Shown one piece after another: positions 52,167 to 61,653 of a DNA stretch of 64,000 nucleotides; the stretch's first letter is position 1, and every line of letters starts with the position of its first letter. The position numbers and the translations under genes are program-made. The DNA is taken from positions 247,253 to 311,252 of the forward strand of contig JAJEGF010000025.1 in the NCBI GenBank assembly GCA_022820025.1, read 5' to 3'. A model generated the notes under the pieces. It was not told the DNA's origin, ran no database searches, and was given only the letters and a program-made list of their open reading frames with translations. This stretch comes from Chloroflexota bacterium. GTDB lineage: Bacteria > Chloroflexota > UBA11872.

Positions 52167-53213
52167 CTGAGCACCCGGCCGCCGGCGACGATCCCGGCAC
52201 CAGAGGTTCTCAACCGCTATCGCGAGCGTATCGACGCGGAACTCCACCGTGCCGTCGAAGGGGCTGATCTGCCCCTGTACACCATGGCCCGCTACCAGCT
52301 CGGACAGGTCAACGCCGACGGGTCGCCCGCAACCGCGGACCGCGGCAAGGCGGTTCGGCCCACGCTGTGCCTGTTGATGTGCGAGGCGCTGGGCGGTGAC
52401 CTGCAGGCGGCGCTCCCGGCGGCGGCCGGCCTGGAACTCCTGCACAACTTCACATTGGTTCATGACGACGTGATGGATGACGACGAGACGCGCCGTCACC
52501 GCCCGACGGTCTGGGTGGTTTGGGGACGCTCGCAGGCCATTGACGCCGGCGACCTGCTGCACGTGCTGGCGACGCTCAGCGTGCTGCGCAGCGGCGGCAA
52601 CGGCGCCGCGGCAGCGCTGGTCAGGGACGCCGTGGAAGTGCTGACGGAAGGCTGCCGGCTGGTCACCGAAGGTCAGCACCTGGACATCGCCTTTGAGACC
52701 GCCGCGAACATCGGCGTGGCTGACTACCTGGACATGATTGCCCGCAAATCGGCGGCCTTGCTGGCGGTGGCCTTTGAACTCGGCGCCATATTTGCCGGGA
52801 ATGACCCGGCCACGCGCGCCGCCTGCCGCGCCTACGGCCGGGAACTGGGCATCGTCTTCCAAATCCGCGACGACGTGCTGGGCATCTGGGGTGATCCGGC
52901 GGTGACGGGGAAGCCAGTCGGCGCGGATATCCACAAGCGCAAGAAAACACTCCCCTTAATCCACGCCCTGGCGACGGCTGGCGAGCCTGACCGACATCGC
53001 CTGCGCGTCATGTACGGCAGCGACGGAACGGCGCCCGACGTCGAGACAACCATGGCGATTCTGAAGCGGGCCGGATCTCGAAACTTCACGGAGAATCGGA
53101 TTCGGAAGCACGCGCAGCGGGCCGGGCAGGCCCTGTGCCACCTGCCGGCAAGTGCTTGGGGTCGCCGCCACCTGGAGGCCGTGGCGACCTACATCGCGAC
53201 TCGCGACCGTTAG
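52167..53213 (+). CDS. Polyprenyl synthetase (farnesyl/geranylgeranyl diphosphate synthase type)
   Basis: About 348 residues if translation begins at CTG 52167, 309 from ATG 52284. The first Asp-rich motif is HDDVMDDDETRRHRPT, the second FQIRDDVLGIWGD, and KRKKTLP and GKPVGADI also fit. It elongates prenyl chains, presumably to C15-C20. The conserved first helix (YRERIDAELHRAVEGADLPL) lies before the ATG, and the only start-like codon in frame is CTG, with GAGGCGAG just before it. The start is therefore unusual or the ATG form is truncated. It lies 10 bases after dxs. Confidence 0.88.
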   Translation: MSTRPPATIPAPEVLNRYRERIDAELHRAVEGADLPLYTMARYQLGQVNADGSPATADRGKAVRPTLCLLMCEALGGDLQAALPAAAGLELLHNFTLVHDDVMDDDETRRHRPTVWVVWGRSQAIDAGDLLHVLATLSVLRSGGNGAAAALVRDAVEVLTEGCRLVTEGQHLDIAFETAANIGVADYLDMIARKSAALLAVAFELGAIFAGNDPATRAACRAYGRELGIVFQIRDDVLGIWGDPAVTGKPVGADIHKRKKTLPLIHALATAGEPDRHRLRVMYGSDGTAPDVETTMAILKRAGSRNFTENRIRKHAQRAGQALCHLPASAWGRRHLEAVATYIATRDR

Positions 53214-53247
53214 GTCGAATACCCGCCAGGGGCGTCGCGCGGGCGGC

Positions 53248-54567
53248 TTAGCGCGCCGACCCGACAGCCAGGGGCGTCGGCGCCTCGTGCGACGCTTCTT
53301 CGTACAGTTGCATCAAGGCTGCGGCGAGCGTGGTTGAGTCGTGGTGGCGGGGGTCGTTGTGGTCAACCACGTCGGCCATCACCGTCCGAACGCCCGTCTC
53401 CAGCAACTCGACCTGGACCGCTGGATCGCTTTCCACAATTCGGGACCCGCTGCCTGGCTGTATGCCCAGGTTGGTGAAGCTGTTGACCAGTGAGTATTGG
53501 AACAGGCCGGGACCAACGTTTGAGGTGAGCGACGTCACGTGGTCGGCCAGGCTGTAGCCGTCAGTCTCCCCGGGTTCGGTCGCCACGTTGCAGACGTAGA
53601 CCTTCACCGCGTTGGACGCACGCACGGCCGTTGCAATGTCACCGACTAGCAAATTGGGCAGCACGCTCGTATGCACGCTGCCCGGCCCCAGCACGATCAT
53701 GTCGGCGGCCAGTAATTCCTTCACCGCCTCGTCGTTGGCGGCGACGTAGCGTGGCTCGATCAGCACGCGGCGGATCGGCTTGCCAGCGGAACGGATGCGC
53801 GACTCGCCGCGTACGATCGACCCGTCGTCCATCTGGGCCGCCAACCGCACGTCGGTCAGGGTGGAGGGCAGAATCCGGCCCCGCACTCGCAGGACTTCGC
53901 TGAGGTCATTGACCCCGCGCTCGAAATTGCCTTGGTTCAGGTCGGCCATGGCCGCGATGAGCAGATTGCCCAGGCTATGGCCCTGCAACCCCTGACCGCG
54001 GCTGAAACGATATTCCATCACGTCCTGCATCAACGACTCGGAATCGGCCAGCGCGGCCAAACACTGGCGGATGTCGCCGGGGGGCATCAGGCCCAGTTCT
54101 TCGCGCAGGCGCCCGGAACTGCCACCGTCGTCGGCCACCGTCACCACGGCCGTGATGTTGTTGGTGTGTTCCTTCAGACCCCGCAACAAGACACCCAGAC
54201 CGGTGCCACCGCCGATGGCCACGATGCGCGGCCCGCGCTGCAGGCGCCTGTTCTGATAGAGAATCTCGGCCAGATCGTCTTTGGGATCCACCACGACCGA
54301 GAGCACGCTGCGACCCAGCAGGAAGGCGCCAACGGCCGCGATGATCAGGCCCAGCGCACCCACGGTGAGTTCGCGGACGGGGTGGGCCATAAACTGAAGG
54401 GTGAGGTAGAAGACCACCGTCCCCGCCGGCCCGGGAATGTCGATGGTGCGATAGACAAAGGCCAGGAACATGGCCATGGCCAGAGCCAGCACAACCGTGC
54501 CCAGGAAAATGAGCAACAGGTAGCGCTTGACGCCGATTCCAAGCGTCAGCCAGCGGCGGGAACGCAT
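53248..54567 (-). CDS. yvcK: YvcK-type (CofD-like) protein with N-terminal membrane segments
   Basis: 439 residues. Two N-terminal membrane helices (about 13-37 and 66-88) precede a CofD-like domain starting RIVAIGGGTGLGVLLRGLK, then VVTVADDGGSSGRLREELG, MPPGDIRQCLAAL, VLGPGSVHTSVLPNLLV. YvcK proteins bind UDP-GlcNAc and affect cell envelope and carbon metabolism. The membrane anchor is a known variant of Chloroflexota and Actinobacteria-like proteins, as I recall. Convergent with the polyprenyl synthase gene. Confidence 0.9.
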   Translation of the reverse strand: MRSRRWLTLGIGVKRYLLLIFLGTVVLALAMAMFLAFVYRTIDIPGPAGTVVFYLTLQFMAHPVRELTVGALGLIIAAVGAFLLGRSVLSVVVDPKDDLAEILYQNRRLQRGPRIVAIGGGTGLGVLLRGLKEHTNNITAVVTVADDGGSSGRLREELGLMPPGDIRQCLAALADSESLMQDVMEYRFSRGQGLQGHSLGNLLIAAMADLNQGNFERGVNDLSEVLRVRGRILPSTLTDVRLAAQMDDGSIVRGESRIRSAGKPIRRVLIEPRYVAANDEAVKELLAADMIVLGPGSVHTSVLPNLLVGDIATAVRASNAVKVYVCNVATEPGETDGYSLADHVTSLTSNVGPGLFQYSLVNSFTNLGIQPGSGSRIVESDPAVQVELLETGVRTVMADVVDHNDPRHHDSTTLAAALMQLYEEASHEAPTPLAVGSAR

Positions 54568-54712
54568 CTAATGGCCTCTTACGACAGTATCCGTGCCAAT
54601 ATTGGCCCGCTGTGCACCGGGGACAGAGGACAAGCCAGACGCGTGAGCGACGCTACACGGCATTGGCTCAAAGTATATCGCCATGGTGCTCGACGGGCAC
54701 AGTTCGCGCGCC

Positions 54713-55540
54713 ATGACTGAGCCCGCCCGGATTCGCATCATCGCCATGGATCTGGATGGAACCCTGGTGAAGGGCGAGCGCGGCATCACGTCGCGCGTTC
54801 GCCGGGCGATCGCCGACGCGCGGGCCGTGGGCCTTGGGATCACGATCGCTACGGGTCGAATGTTCCGGTCGGCCCGCCATTTTGCCGAGGACTTACAGGT
54901 CACGCTGCCGATCATTTGCTACCAGGGCTCGCTGGTTCGCGATCCGGTGACCGGCGTGACCTACCAGCACGAGGTGCTGCCCTCGGAGCCGGCGCAGGCG
55001 GCCGTTGCATTCGCCCGCGAGCGCGGGCTGCACGTCAACGCCTACATCGACGACGAGCTCTACATGGAAGCCGACACGCCCGAGGGCCGGTTCTACGCCG
55101 CCAGTTCCAACGTTCCCATCACGTTTGTCGACGACCTGGCCGCGGCGGTAACCGCCGGCAGCACCAAGCTGGTTTTCGTCATGGACGAACTCCGGGTGCT
55201 TGATGAAATTGCCGAGATGGACGGCCGGTTTGGCCCGACCGTGCAGGCCACGCGCTCGCATCCCCGCTTCGCCGAAATCGTCCGGCGCGACGTCAACAAG
55301 GGGCGTGCGCTTGCGCGCGTGGCCGCCGTGGCGAACGTATCGCCGGATCGGACCATGGGGATCGGCGACAACCTGAACGACCTGGACCTGGTACGCGCCG
55401 CGGGCATTGGCGTGGCCATGGGCGATGGCGATCCCCGCGTGGTGGCGGCCGCCGACTGGATTACCGGCAGCTACGAGGACGACGGCGTGGCGCAGGCGAT
55501 CGAGCGGCTGCTCAACGGCAGAACCAGCCGTCCCGGCTAG
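54713..55540 (+). CDS. HAD superfamily hydrolase, Cof type
   Basis: 275 residues. IIAMDLDGTLV (motif I nucleophile Asp), ITIATGRMF (motif II), a large C2B cap and MGIGDNLNDLDLVRAAGIGV (motif IV) define a Cof-like phosphatase. Substrates are sugar phosphates or flavin/pyridoxal phosphates. Start ATG 54713 begins the conserved part; ATG 54683 is possible. It is divergent from yvcK and convergent with the signalling operon. Confidence 0.9.
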   Translation: MTEPARIRIIAMDLDGTLVKGERGITSRVRRAIADARAVGLGITIATGRMFRSARHFAEDLQVTLPIICYQGSLVRDPVTGVTYQHEVLPSEPAQAAVAFARERGLHVNAYIDDELYMEADTPEGRFYAASSNVPITFVDDLAAAVTAGSTKLVFVMDELRVLDEIAEMDGRFGPTVQATRSHPRFAEIVRRDVNKGRALARVAAVANVSPDRTMGIGDNLNDLDLVRAAGIGVAMGDGDPRVVAAADWITGSYEDDGVAQAIERLLNGRTSRPG

Positions 55541-55559
55541 ACGCCGGGGCCAGGCCCGC

Positions 55560-57749
55560 TCAGGCCGATGGCGTCAGCAGCGAGTCGGCTTCCTGTTCGG
55601 CGGTGTCCGACGGCGGCACCAGCGGCAGGTCGATGATCATCTCCGTGCCCTCACCGTCCTCCACGTCAACCCGGATATTGCCGCCATGCTGGCGCACGAT
55701 GTCGCTGCACATGGCCAGCCCCAGCCCCGTGCCCTGGCCGGTGGGCTTGGTCGTGAAGAAGGGATTGAAGATCTTCTCCACAACGTCCGGCGGCATACCG
55801 CCGCCGTTGTCCCGAATACGCACCTCAATGTGATCCTCATGCCGGCGCGTGCCCAACCAGACCACAGGCATGAATGGCCCCTTGCCATCGTCCGCCCGTG
55901 ACTCCTGCCGTCGTTCGTCGGTCGCGTAGCAGGAGTTGGCCACCATGTTCAGGAACACACGGCCCAGATCCTGCGACACCACGTTGAGCTCGCCAACGGC
56001 GTCGTCAAAGTCCCGCTCGATACTGAGTTGAAAGTTCTGGTCCATGCCCCGCGCACTGTGGTACGCCAGTCGCGCGTATTCGTCCACCAACTGGTTGATG
56101 TCGGTCGGCGACCGGTCTCCGGAACCGCGACCCATCGAGAGCATGTCCTGCACGATCCGGTTGGCGCGGTCGCCGTGCGACCGAATGCGGGCGAGGTTGT
56201 CGGTCAGGTCTTGTGACACCTCTTCGATGATCTCGCGATCAGCCTCCGGGAGACTGTCGCCGCTTTCCTCCAGGACCTCCTGGAACTCCTCCAGGAGCTC
56301 TTCCGAAGCCTCGGCAAAGTTCTTCACGAAGTTGAGCGGGTTTCGAATCTCGTGGGCCACGCCGGCGGTCAGTTCGCCCAGCGCCGCCAGCTTCTCGCGC
56401 ATCACGATCTGGTCCTGCGCCTTCTGCAGGTCACCCAGCACGCTCTCCAATTGCTCGTTCTTGTCCTGCAGTTCATCCGCCAGTTTTTCCACCAGGTTCA
56501 ACCGCTGCACCTCGAGCGCGTGACGACGAAAGACCTCCAGGGCCGCGGCCATATCCGCCACCTCGTCGCGTCCGCTCATCTCTACGCGCGTCTCCAGATC
56601 GCCACCGGCCATGCGGAGCATCCAGTCGGACAGCATTTGCAGCCGTCGCAACAGGAAGCGGCCGACAAAGAGCCAGGCAATCAGCAGAGCGCCGCCGATA
56701 CTGACCGCTCCGATGACCAGCAGCAGAAAGCGGCCCGTGGCGATGGTGTCGGCAGAACTCTGGGTCGCCTCGTCCGCGCTTGCGCGCGCCGCGTTCACCA
56801 ACCCGTCCACCTCGTCCAGCAACTCAATGGCCTGGGCGCGGTTGCTCGCCAGCAGATCCTGTTGACGTTCCAGCAGCGTGAGCTCCTGTTCCAGCACGTC
56901 GAAGCCGCTCGGCTCACCCGTGCCAACCTCGAAGAGCCGATCGAACAGCGGGACCAGATCGGCATGGAACGGCGACCCGGCCAGTGCATTGAGATTCCGC
57001 TCGATTCGGCGGGCGGATGCCTCGAACCGCTCGCGCAATGGCTCGATCAGCGCCGGGCTGGACAGGGTGAACGCGCTGGCCAGCAACTGGGTGGCGATAT
57101 TGACGTCTGACTGCAGCTCAGCCAGGCGCCGGTAGCGGTTGAGTTCGGGCTCGGAGAAGTACACCTGGCGAATCGGCGGAATCTCCTCTAACGTTCGATA
57201 TCCGGTCATCGTGTAGAACAGCTGGTCGTCCAGGGCGGGAACAATCACGCCCTCCAGGCTGGAGCGCAGGTCGGCAAGTTCCGTGCGCAGCGCCTGCCGC
57301 TGATCGTTGAACTCGAAGAGGTCGAAGCGCTCGCGTCGGATCGTGTCAATGTTGGAGAGCAGCGTGTCGGCGTGCCGTCGCAGGCGCAGCGTCCGTTCCG
57401 CGTCGCCGCCGCGATTCAGCACGGCAAAAAGCACTTCAAGCTCCTGGCGCGAACTCTCAATGCTCTGCGCAATGTCATTCACTTCTTCAACACTGGCCGC
57501 CGCCGCCAGGCGCGGCGCGGCCGCCACCAGCGTGCTGCTGTAGTCGGCCACCCCGAAAGCGGCCGCCAGTTCGGGCACGCTGCCCTCGTTGACCCGGCGT
57601 TGCGCCTCGCCGACCTGCGTAAACGATGCTAGGCCAACGACACTGGCGGCTATGGTCAGCGCCACGGCGCCGCCAATGCCGAGATACAACTGCGTGGACA
57701 GGCGATACCGGGCTTCCAGCAGCCGATGCAATCGGTCCAACACGCTCAC
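55560..57749 (-). CDS. Membrane sensor histidine kinase, last gene of the signalling operon
   Basis: About 729 residues starting at GTG 57749, which overlaps the stop of the binding-protein gene. TM1 (LGIGGAVALTIAASVVGLAS) is followed by a ~300-residue helical sensor region, then TM2 (FLLLVIGAVSIGGALLIAWL), HAMP, a coiled coil (LADELQDKNEQLESVLGDLQ), the H-box GVAHEIRNPLNFVKNFAE (His about 464), N-box FLNMVANSCYAT, and G-boxes DNGGGMPPDV and GTGLGLAMCSDI. It autophosphorylates in response to a stimulus, perhaps delivered by the adjacent binding protein, and should pass phosphate to the REC domains encoded upstream. Confidence 0.9.
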   Translation of the reverse strand: MSVLDRLHRLLEARYRLSTQLYLGIGGAVALTIAASVVGLASFTQVGEAQRRVNEGSVPELAAAFGVADYSSTLVAAAPRLAAAASVEEVNDIAQSIESSRQELEVLFAVLNRGGDAERTLRLRRHADTLLSNIDTIRRERFDLFEFNDQRQALRTELADLRSSLEGVIVPALDDQLFYTMTGYRTLEEIPPIRQVYFSEPELNRYRRLAELQSDVNIATQLLASAFTLSSPALIEPLRERFEASARRIERNLNALAGSPFHADLVPLFDRLFEVGTGEPSGFDVLEQELTLLERQQDLLASNRAQAIELLDEVDGLVNAARASADEATQSSADTIATGRFLLLVIGAVSIGGALLIAWLFVGRFLLRRLQMLSDWMLRMAGGDLETRVEMSGRDEVADMAAALEVFRRHALEVQRLNLVEKLADELQDKNEQLESVLGDLQKAQDQIVMREKLAALGELTAGVAHEIRNPLNFVKNFAEASEELLEEFQEVLEESGDSLPEADREIIEEVSQDLTDNLARIRSHGDRANRIVQDMLSMGRGSGDRSPTDINQLVDEYARLAYHSARGMDQNFQLSIERDFDDAVGELNVVSQDLGRVFLNMVANSCYATDERRQESRADDGKGPFMPVVWLGTRRHEDHIEVRIRDNGGGMPPDVVEKIFNPFFTTKPTGQGTGLGLAMCSDIVRQHGGNIRVDVEDGEGTEMIIDLPLVPPSDTAEQEADSLLTPSA

Positions 57750-59032
57750 GTACCCGCCAGGCTGCTGACGGCGCGGTAGCGGCCGTCCGGACCAATCACC
57801 GTCAGAAACACCGAGTCGGAACCCTGGTTGTCGGCGTCGCCGTAGCGAAGGCTGAAGCCATCGATCTCCTCGGCGCTGCGCAGGCTGTTCAAGAAGCAGG
57901 CACGGCTCAGTTCGGGTCCGCACCGCTCCAGCCCCAGGACCGTCAGGCGGCCGGCCAGGTAGCCCTCGAAGGAGACGAACCCCGGAACCGCCGTGGGATC
58001 GTGGGCGGCCAGCGCGCGATGGTAGGCCTGAACCACCGGCAGCGAGGTGTCCGTGGGAAAGGGCACCACCTGGGTGACGAACACGCCGGCGCCCTCCGGC
58101 CCGAGCTCCTGAGCCAGGGCATTGCTGCCGACAAAGGAAATGGTCATGAACACCGGGATGAAGCCCAGGTGCCGCGACCACGCAACCAGGGCGGCCACCG
58201 GTTCATAGGCGCCGACCATGATCACGGCTTCGGGCTGTCCCTCGCGCAGATCCAGCATCGCCGTCTTCACAGCCGTGGTGTTCCGCGGATACACGCCAAC
58301 GGCCGCCAGGCTCATGCCCCGCCGCTCCAGGGCGGCCTGCACGCCGTTGTACCCGGCTCGTCCGTAGGAGTCATCCTGGTAGAGCAAGGCAATCCGGGTG
58401 ACGCCCAGGTCGTTCGTCAGGCGCGCCACCATCTCCTCGGTCTCCTGGTTGTATGAAGCCCGCAGATTGATGACGACGTCGTGGAGATCCTCGCCGCGCA
58501 GGAACGCCGCGCCGGTGAACGGCGCCAGGTACGGCGTATTAGCCTCCACGGCAACCGGCACCGCCGAACGCGATGTCGGCGTGCCCACCGCGCCAATCAG
58601 CGCAAATACGTTCTCCTGGTCGATCAACTGCTTGGTGTTGGTAATGGCGGCCTCGGGTTCGTAGGCGTCGTCAAGCGTGGTCAGTTCCAGGCGCCGGCCA
58701 TGCACGCCACCCTTCGCGTTCGCCTCTTCGAACGCCGCCTGGATGCCAAGCCGCATGTTCAGGCCCAACTCGCTGGCGGGACCGCTGAACGCGGCCGACT
58801 GGCCAAACAGCACCCGCGCATCGGACACCCCGGGCGCGGGCGCGGACTCGCCGTCGGGCGGAGAAGGCGCCGCGTCCACGGCGACTGTTGGGGTTGCCTG
58901 CCCGTGCTCAGTCGCTACGGTGGCTCCGCCCACCACCAGCACTGCCCACACGACTATGGCGATGGCGGCAAGGCCCCCGATCCCAAGCGCTACGAGCAGC
59001 CAGGCCCTGGGCATCTGGGCAAACCGTCTCAT
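57746..59032 (-). CDS. Membrane-anchored type-1 periplasmic binding protein (LivJ/Leu-Ile-Val type)
   Basis: 428 residues. An N-terminal anchor (about 11-36) is followed by a Pro/Ala linker and a binding fold: VLFGQSAAFSGPASELGLNM, IALIGAVGTPTS-like VFALIGAVGTPTSRSAVPVA, GVTRIALLYQDDSYGRAGYN and EAVIMVGAYEPVAALV. There are no transporter permease or ATPase genes nearby, and the gene lies between an RsbW-like and a histidine kinase gene with overlaps on both sides. A sensory rather than transport role is likely. Ligand unknown; amino acids or amides are typical for the family. Confidence 0.85.
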   Translation of the reverse strand: MRRFAQMPRAWLLVALGIGGLAAIAIVVWAVLVVGGATVATEHGQATPTVAVDAAPSPPDGESAPAPGVSDARVLFGQSAAFSGPASELGLNMRLGIQAAFEEANAKGGVHGRRLELTTLDDAYEPEAAITNTKQLIDQENVFALIGAVGTPTSRSAVPVAVEANTPYLAPFTGAAFLRGEDLHDVVINLRASYNQETEEMVARLTNDLGVTRIALLYQDDSYGRAGYNGVQAALERRGMSLAAVGVYPRNTTAVKTAMLDLREGQPEAVIMVGAYEPVAALVAWSRHLGFIPVFMTISFVGSNALAQELGPEGAGVFVTQVVPFPTDTSLPVVQAYHRALAAHDPTAVPGFVSFEGYLAGRLTVLGLERCGPELSRACFLNSLRSAEEIDGFSLRYGDADNQGSDSVFLTVIGPDGRYRAVSSLAGT

Positions 59033-59448
59033 TCAGCTCGATAGGCGACGAGCGTCAGTTGGTTGCGGCCTTCTTCCCGCCGGTAGGTCAATTCATCCAT
59101 CAGCTTGCGTACCAGGAAGACGCCCAGCCCCCCGATGGGTCGCTCGTGCATTGGCGCATTGACGTCTGGGATAGGCGCATCGGTCAAGGGGTCGAACGGT
59201 TTGCCGTCGTCCACCATTTCGATGGTCAACGCATCCTCGGTGGAACTGAAGGTAAACGCAATCTCGTGCAGCCCGCCGTCGTGGCCGTGATTGATGGTGT
59301 TGATCGCCAACTCTTCCAGCACCAGGTTGACTTTACCCACCAGCCCCGGCGACCAGTTGTCCTCCTCGCCAAGGTTTTCCACGGCCTCCGCGAGCCGGTT
59401 CAACTCGTCCAGCCGAGTCTCAATGGTCAGGGTGCGGGTGAGAGCCAT
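59029..59448 (-). CDS. RsbW/SpoIIAB-like serine kinase (HATPase)
   Basis: 139 residues. NLVLEELAINTINHGHDGG is the N-box of the GHKL ATPase, VDDGKPFDP the G1 box, and PIGGLGVFLVRKLMDELTY the G2 region. Partner-switching kinases of this kind phosphorylate a STAS protein and release or bind a sigma factor or other target. It overlaps the phosphatase gene before it (ATGA) and the binding-protein gene after it. ATG 59448 is chosen because it gives the overlap. Confidence 0.88.
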   Translation of the reverse strand: MALTRTLTIETRLDELNRLAEAVENLGEEDNWSPGLVGKVNLVLEELAINTINHGHDGGLHEIAFTFSSTEDALTIEMVDDGKPFDPLTDAPIPDVNAPMHERPIGGLGVFLVRKLMDELTYRREEGRNQLTLVAYRAE

Positions 59449-60617
59449 CAGCCGCTCACCGTGCGGCGAAACGTCAGGCACGTAATGTCATCCGAGGGCG
59501 GGTTGTCGCCCACGAAATCGCTCACCGCTTCAAAGACCGCTTCGTTGGCCGCTGCGGCATCTTCGCCGGGGTCCGCGGCCACCGCGTCGCGCAAGCGTTC
59601 CAGGCCAAACTGCTCTTCGTCACTGGTCATGGCCTCGCTAACGCCGTCGGTGTACAGCACGATGGTCTCGCCCGGCTCCAGGATGACGGTGTTCTGCCGG
59701 TAGTCCAGGTCCGGCAACAGCCCCAGCGCAATGCCGCCGGTCAGCGGAAGCGACGTTGAACTTCCATCGGGTCGCACCAGCAACGGCGGATCGTGCCCGC
59801 CGCTGGCGTAGACAAACTCGCCGTTCGCCGGGTTGTACTCCGCATAGAGCACCGTTACGAACATCTCGGTCTCGTTGTCTTCGAACAGCAGGTTGTTGAC
59901 CTCGCGCAGCACATCACCGGGCCCGGCCGATCCGATGGCCGCCCCCTTGATCAGGGTGCGCGTCGACATCATGAACAGGGCGGCCGGCACACCCTTGTCC
60001 GATACATCCGCGACCGTCATGCCAATGCGCTCGTTCTCCAGCGTCACGACGTCGAAGAAGTCTCCGCCGACGCTGCGCGCCGGCTCCATGTTGGCGAAAA
60101 GCTGGTAGCCGGGGTGATCCGGGAAGTGCGTCGGGAGAATCGATTGCTGCATCTTGCTCGCAACGGTCAGCTCGTTCTGCAGAGCCACCAACTGATCGCG
60201 CGAGGCCAGCGCTTCCCGCCACTCCATCAGGTGTTGCAGCGTCCGATCGATCGTCACCCGAAGGTCTCGAAAGTCAATCGGCTTGGTCACAAAGTCAAAG
60301 GCCCCGCGATTCATGGCCGTCCGGATGTTCTCCATGTCGCCGTAGGCGGAGACAATGATGGACCGGATGTTCGGGTCGACCTTGGGAATCTGCTGAAGCA
60401 GCGTCAGCCCATCCATCTCCGGCATGTTGATGTCCGACACCACCATGTCGATGTCGTCTTCTTGATGTAGCCGATCCAGGGCCTGGACCCCATTGCGGGC
60501 AAAGACGAAGTTGTACTGGCCACGTCGGATATTTCGCCGCATGCGCTGCAGCATCAGCGGCTCAAGGTCCGGCTCGTCGTCAACAACCAGGATCTTGTAC
60601 GGGGGTTTGACTACCAC
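59448..60617 (-). CDS. Response regulator with PP2C (SpoIIE/RsbU-type) phosphatase output
   Basis: 389 residues. An N-terminal receiver domain (phosphoacceptor Asp62 in VVSDINMPEMDG, Lys112 in FVTKPIDF) is joined by a helical linker to a PP2C-type phosphatase (ANMEPARSVGGDFFDVV, VADVSDKGVPAALFM, YASGGHDPPLL, VLYTDGVSEAMT). When phosphorylated it would dephosphorylate the STAS proteins encoded beside it. The STAS genes lie just upstream. Confidence 0.92.
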   Translation of the reverse strand: MVVKPPYKILVVDDEPDLEPLMLQRMRRNIRRGQYNFVFARNGVQALDRLHQEDDIDMVVSDINMPEMDGLTLLQQIPKVDPNIRSIIVSAYGDMENIRTAMNRGAFDFVTKPIDFRDLRVTIDRTLQHLMEWREALASRDQLVALQNELTVASKMQQSILPTHFPDHPGYQLFANMEPARSVGGDFFDVVTLENERIGMTVADVSDKGVPAALFMMSTRTLIKGAAIGSAGPGDVLREVNNLLFEDNETEMFVTVLYAEYNPANGEFVYASGGHDPPLLVRPDGSSTSLPLTGGIALGLLPDLDYRQNTVILEPGETIVLYTDGVSEAMTSDEEQFGLERLRDAVAADPGEDAAAANEAVFEAVSDFVGDNPPSDDITCLTFRRTVSG

Positions 60618-60683
60618 GATGTCACCCTCAGGATCCCCGTGCCGTGGCCCGGGCGGATAGGCCCCCAGCGGGGCCAGCGAAGT

Positions 60684-61592
60684 TCAGCTTGCGCATGCGG
60701 CCAGTGCCTCGGCCTGGGTATCGCACACGGGAATGATCTGATCGAAGCCGCTCACATTGAAGACGCGACGAACCGGGTCCGTGACCGAGCAAAGCGCCAA
60801 CTCAGCGCCTTTCTGCCGCAGCGACTTGGCCAGCCCCAGCACCACGCGCAGCCCCGCGCTGCTCACGTAGTCAAGGTTGCGGCAGTCCAGAATCATCGCC
60901 GATTCGCAGGCCTTGCTTACCACCTCCAGCGCGCGGTCAAAACGGTGGATGGTGTTGGCGTCCACGCGCCCTTCGAGGGCGACCACCATGAGGCCGTCGG
61001 GCGTCGCGTTGATGACGGCAAGCTTCACCTGACTCTGCGCCGGCGGCCGGACGCCCTCAGCGTCATCGGCATACATGCCATCGGGCTCCATGTGGATCAA
61101 CACCGGCCCCTCCACGGCCGAGTCGTCGCGTTCCCCGCGGTCGGGCCCGGATTCCGCCCCGGCATCGCCATCGGACGGTGCCGATCGGCGGAAGATCTCG
61201 CGGTGTTCGAGCGCGCGTTCAATGGTGGCACGCAAGTCCCGAAAATCGATCGGCTTGGTGATGAAGTCAAATGCCCCGCGGTTCATGGCCGACCTGATGT
61301 TGTCGATGTCCCCGTACGCCGTCACGATCACCGATCGCACGTCCGGGTCCACATCCGGGATCTGCTGGAGCAACGTCAGCCCATCCATCTCCGGCATGTT
61401 GATGTCCGAAATGACGATGTCGATTTCGTTCTCGCGCAGCACGTCCAGCGCCTCCACACCGTTGCGGGCGAAGACAAACTCAAACCGGCCGCTCCGGATG
61501 CTGCGACGCATCCGCTGCCGCAGCAGGATCTCAAGGTCGGCCTCGTCATCCACGACCAGGATCTTGGAGGGGGAATCCACAGCGACTGTCAT
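60684..61592 (-). CDS. REC-STAS fusion protein
   Basis: About 302 residues. A receiver domain (Asp63 in SDINMPEMDG, FDFITKPIDFRDL) closely resembles that of the phosphatase gene. An acidic, disordered linker (about 131-185) leads to a STAS domain with the phosphorylatable serines in LDYVSSAGLRV (Ser244/245). The C-terminus SGFDQIIPVCDTQAEALAAC matches the two free STAS proteins. The fusion puts a histidine-kinase input directly on an antagonist domain. GTG 61598 is an alternative start. Confidence 0.9.
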   Translation of the reverse strand: MTVAVDSPSKILVVDDEADLEILLRQRMRRSIRSGRFEFVFARNGVEALDVLRENEIDIVISDINMPEMDGLTLLQQIPDVDPDVRSVIVTAYGDIDNIRSAMNRGAFDFITKPIDFRDLRATIERALEHREIFRRSAPSDGDAGAESGPDRGERDDSAVEGPVLIHMEPDGMYADDAEGVRPPAQSQVKLAVINATPDGLMVVALEGRVDANTIHRFDRALEVVSKACESAMILDCRNLDYVSSAGLRVVLGLAKSLRQKGAELALCSVTDPVRRVFNVSGFDQIIPVCDTQAEALAACAS

Positions 61593-61653
61593 GCCCACGG
61601 GCTCGCAGAGCTCTCACTCGGAACGGGCGACGCTGTGCGTCTGCCGATGTCGG

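Noticed and set aside
57750..58181. Upstream extension of the histidine kinase gene
   Set aside because: It is a shadow of the binding-protein gene; the kinase starts at the overlapping GTG 57749.
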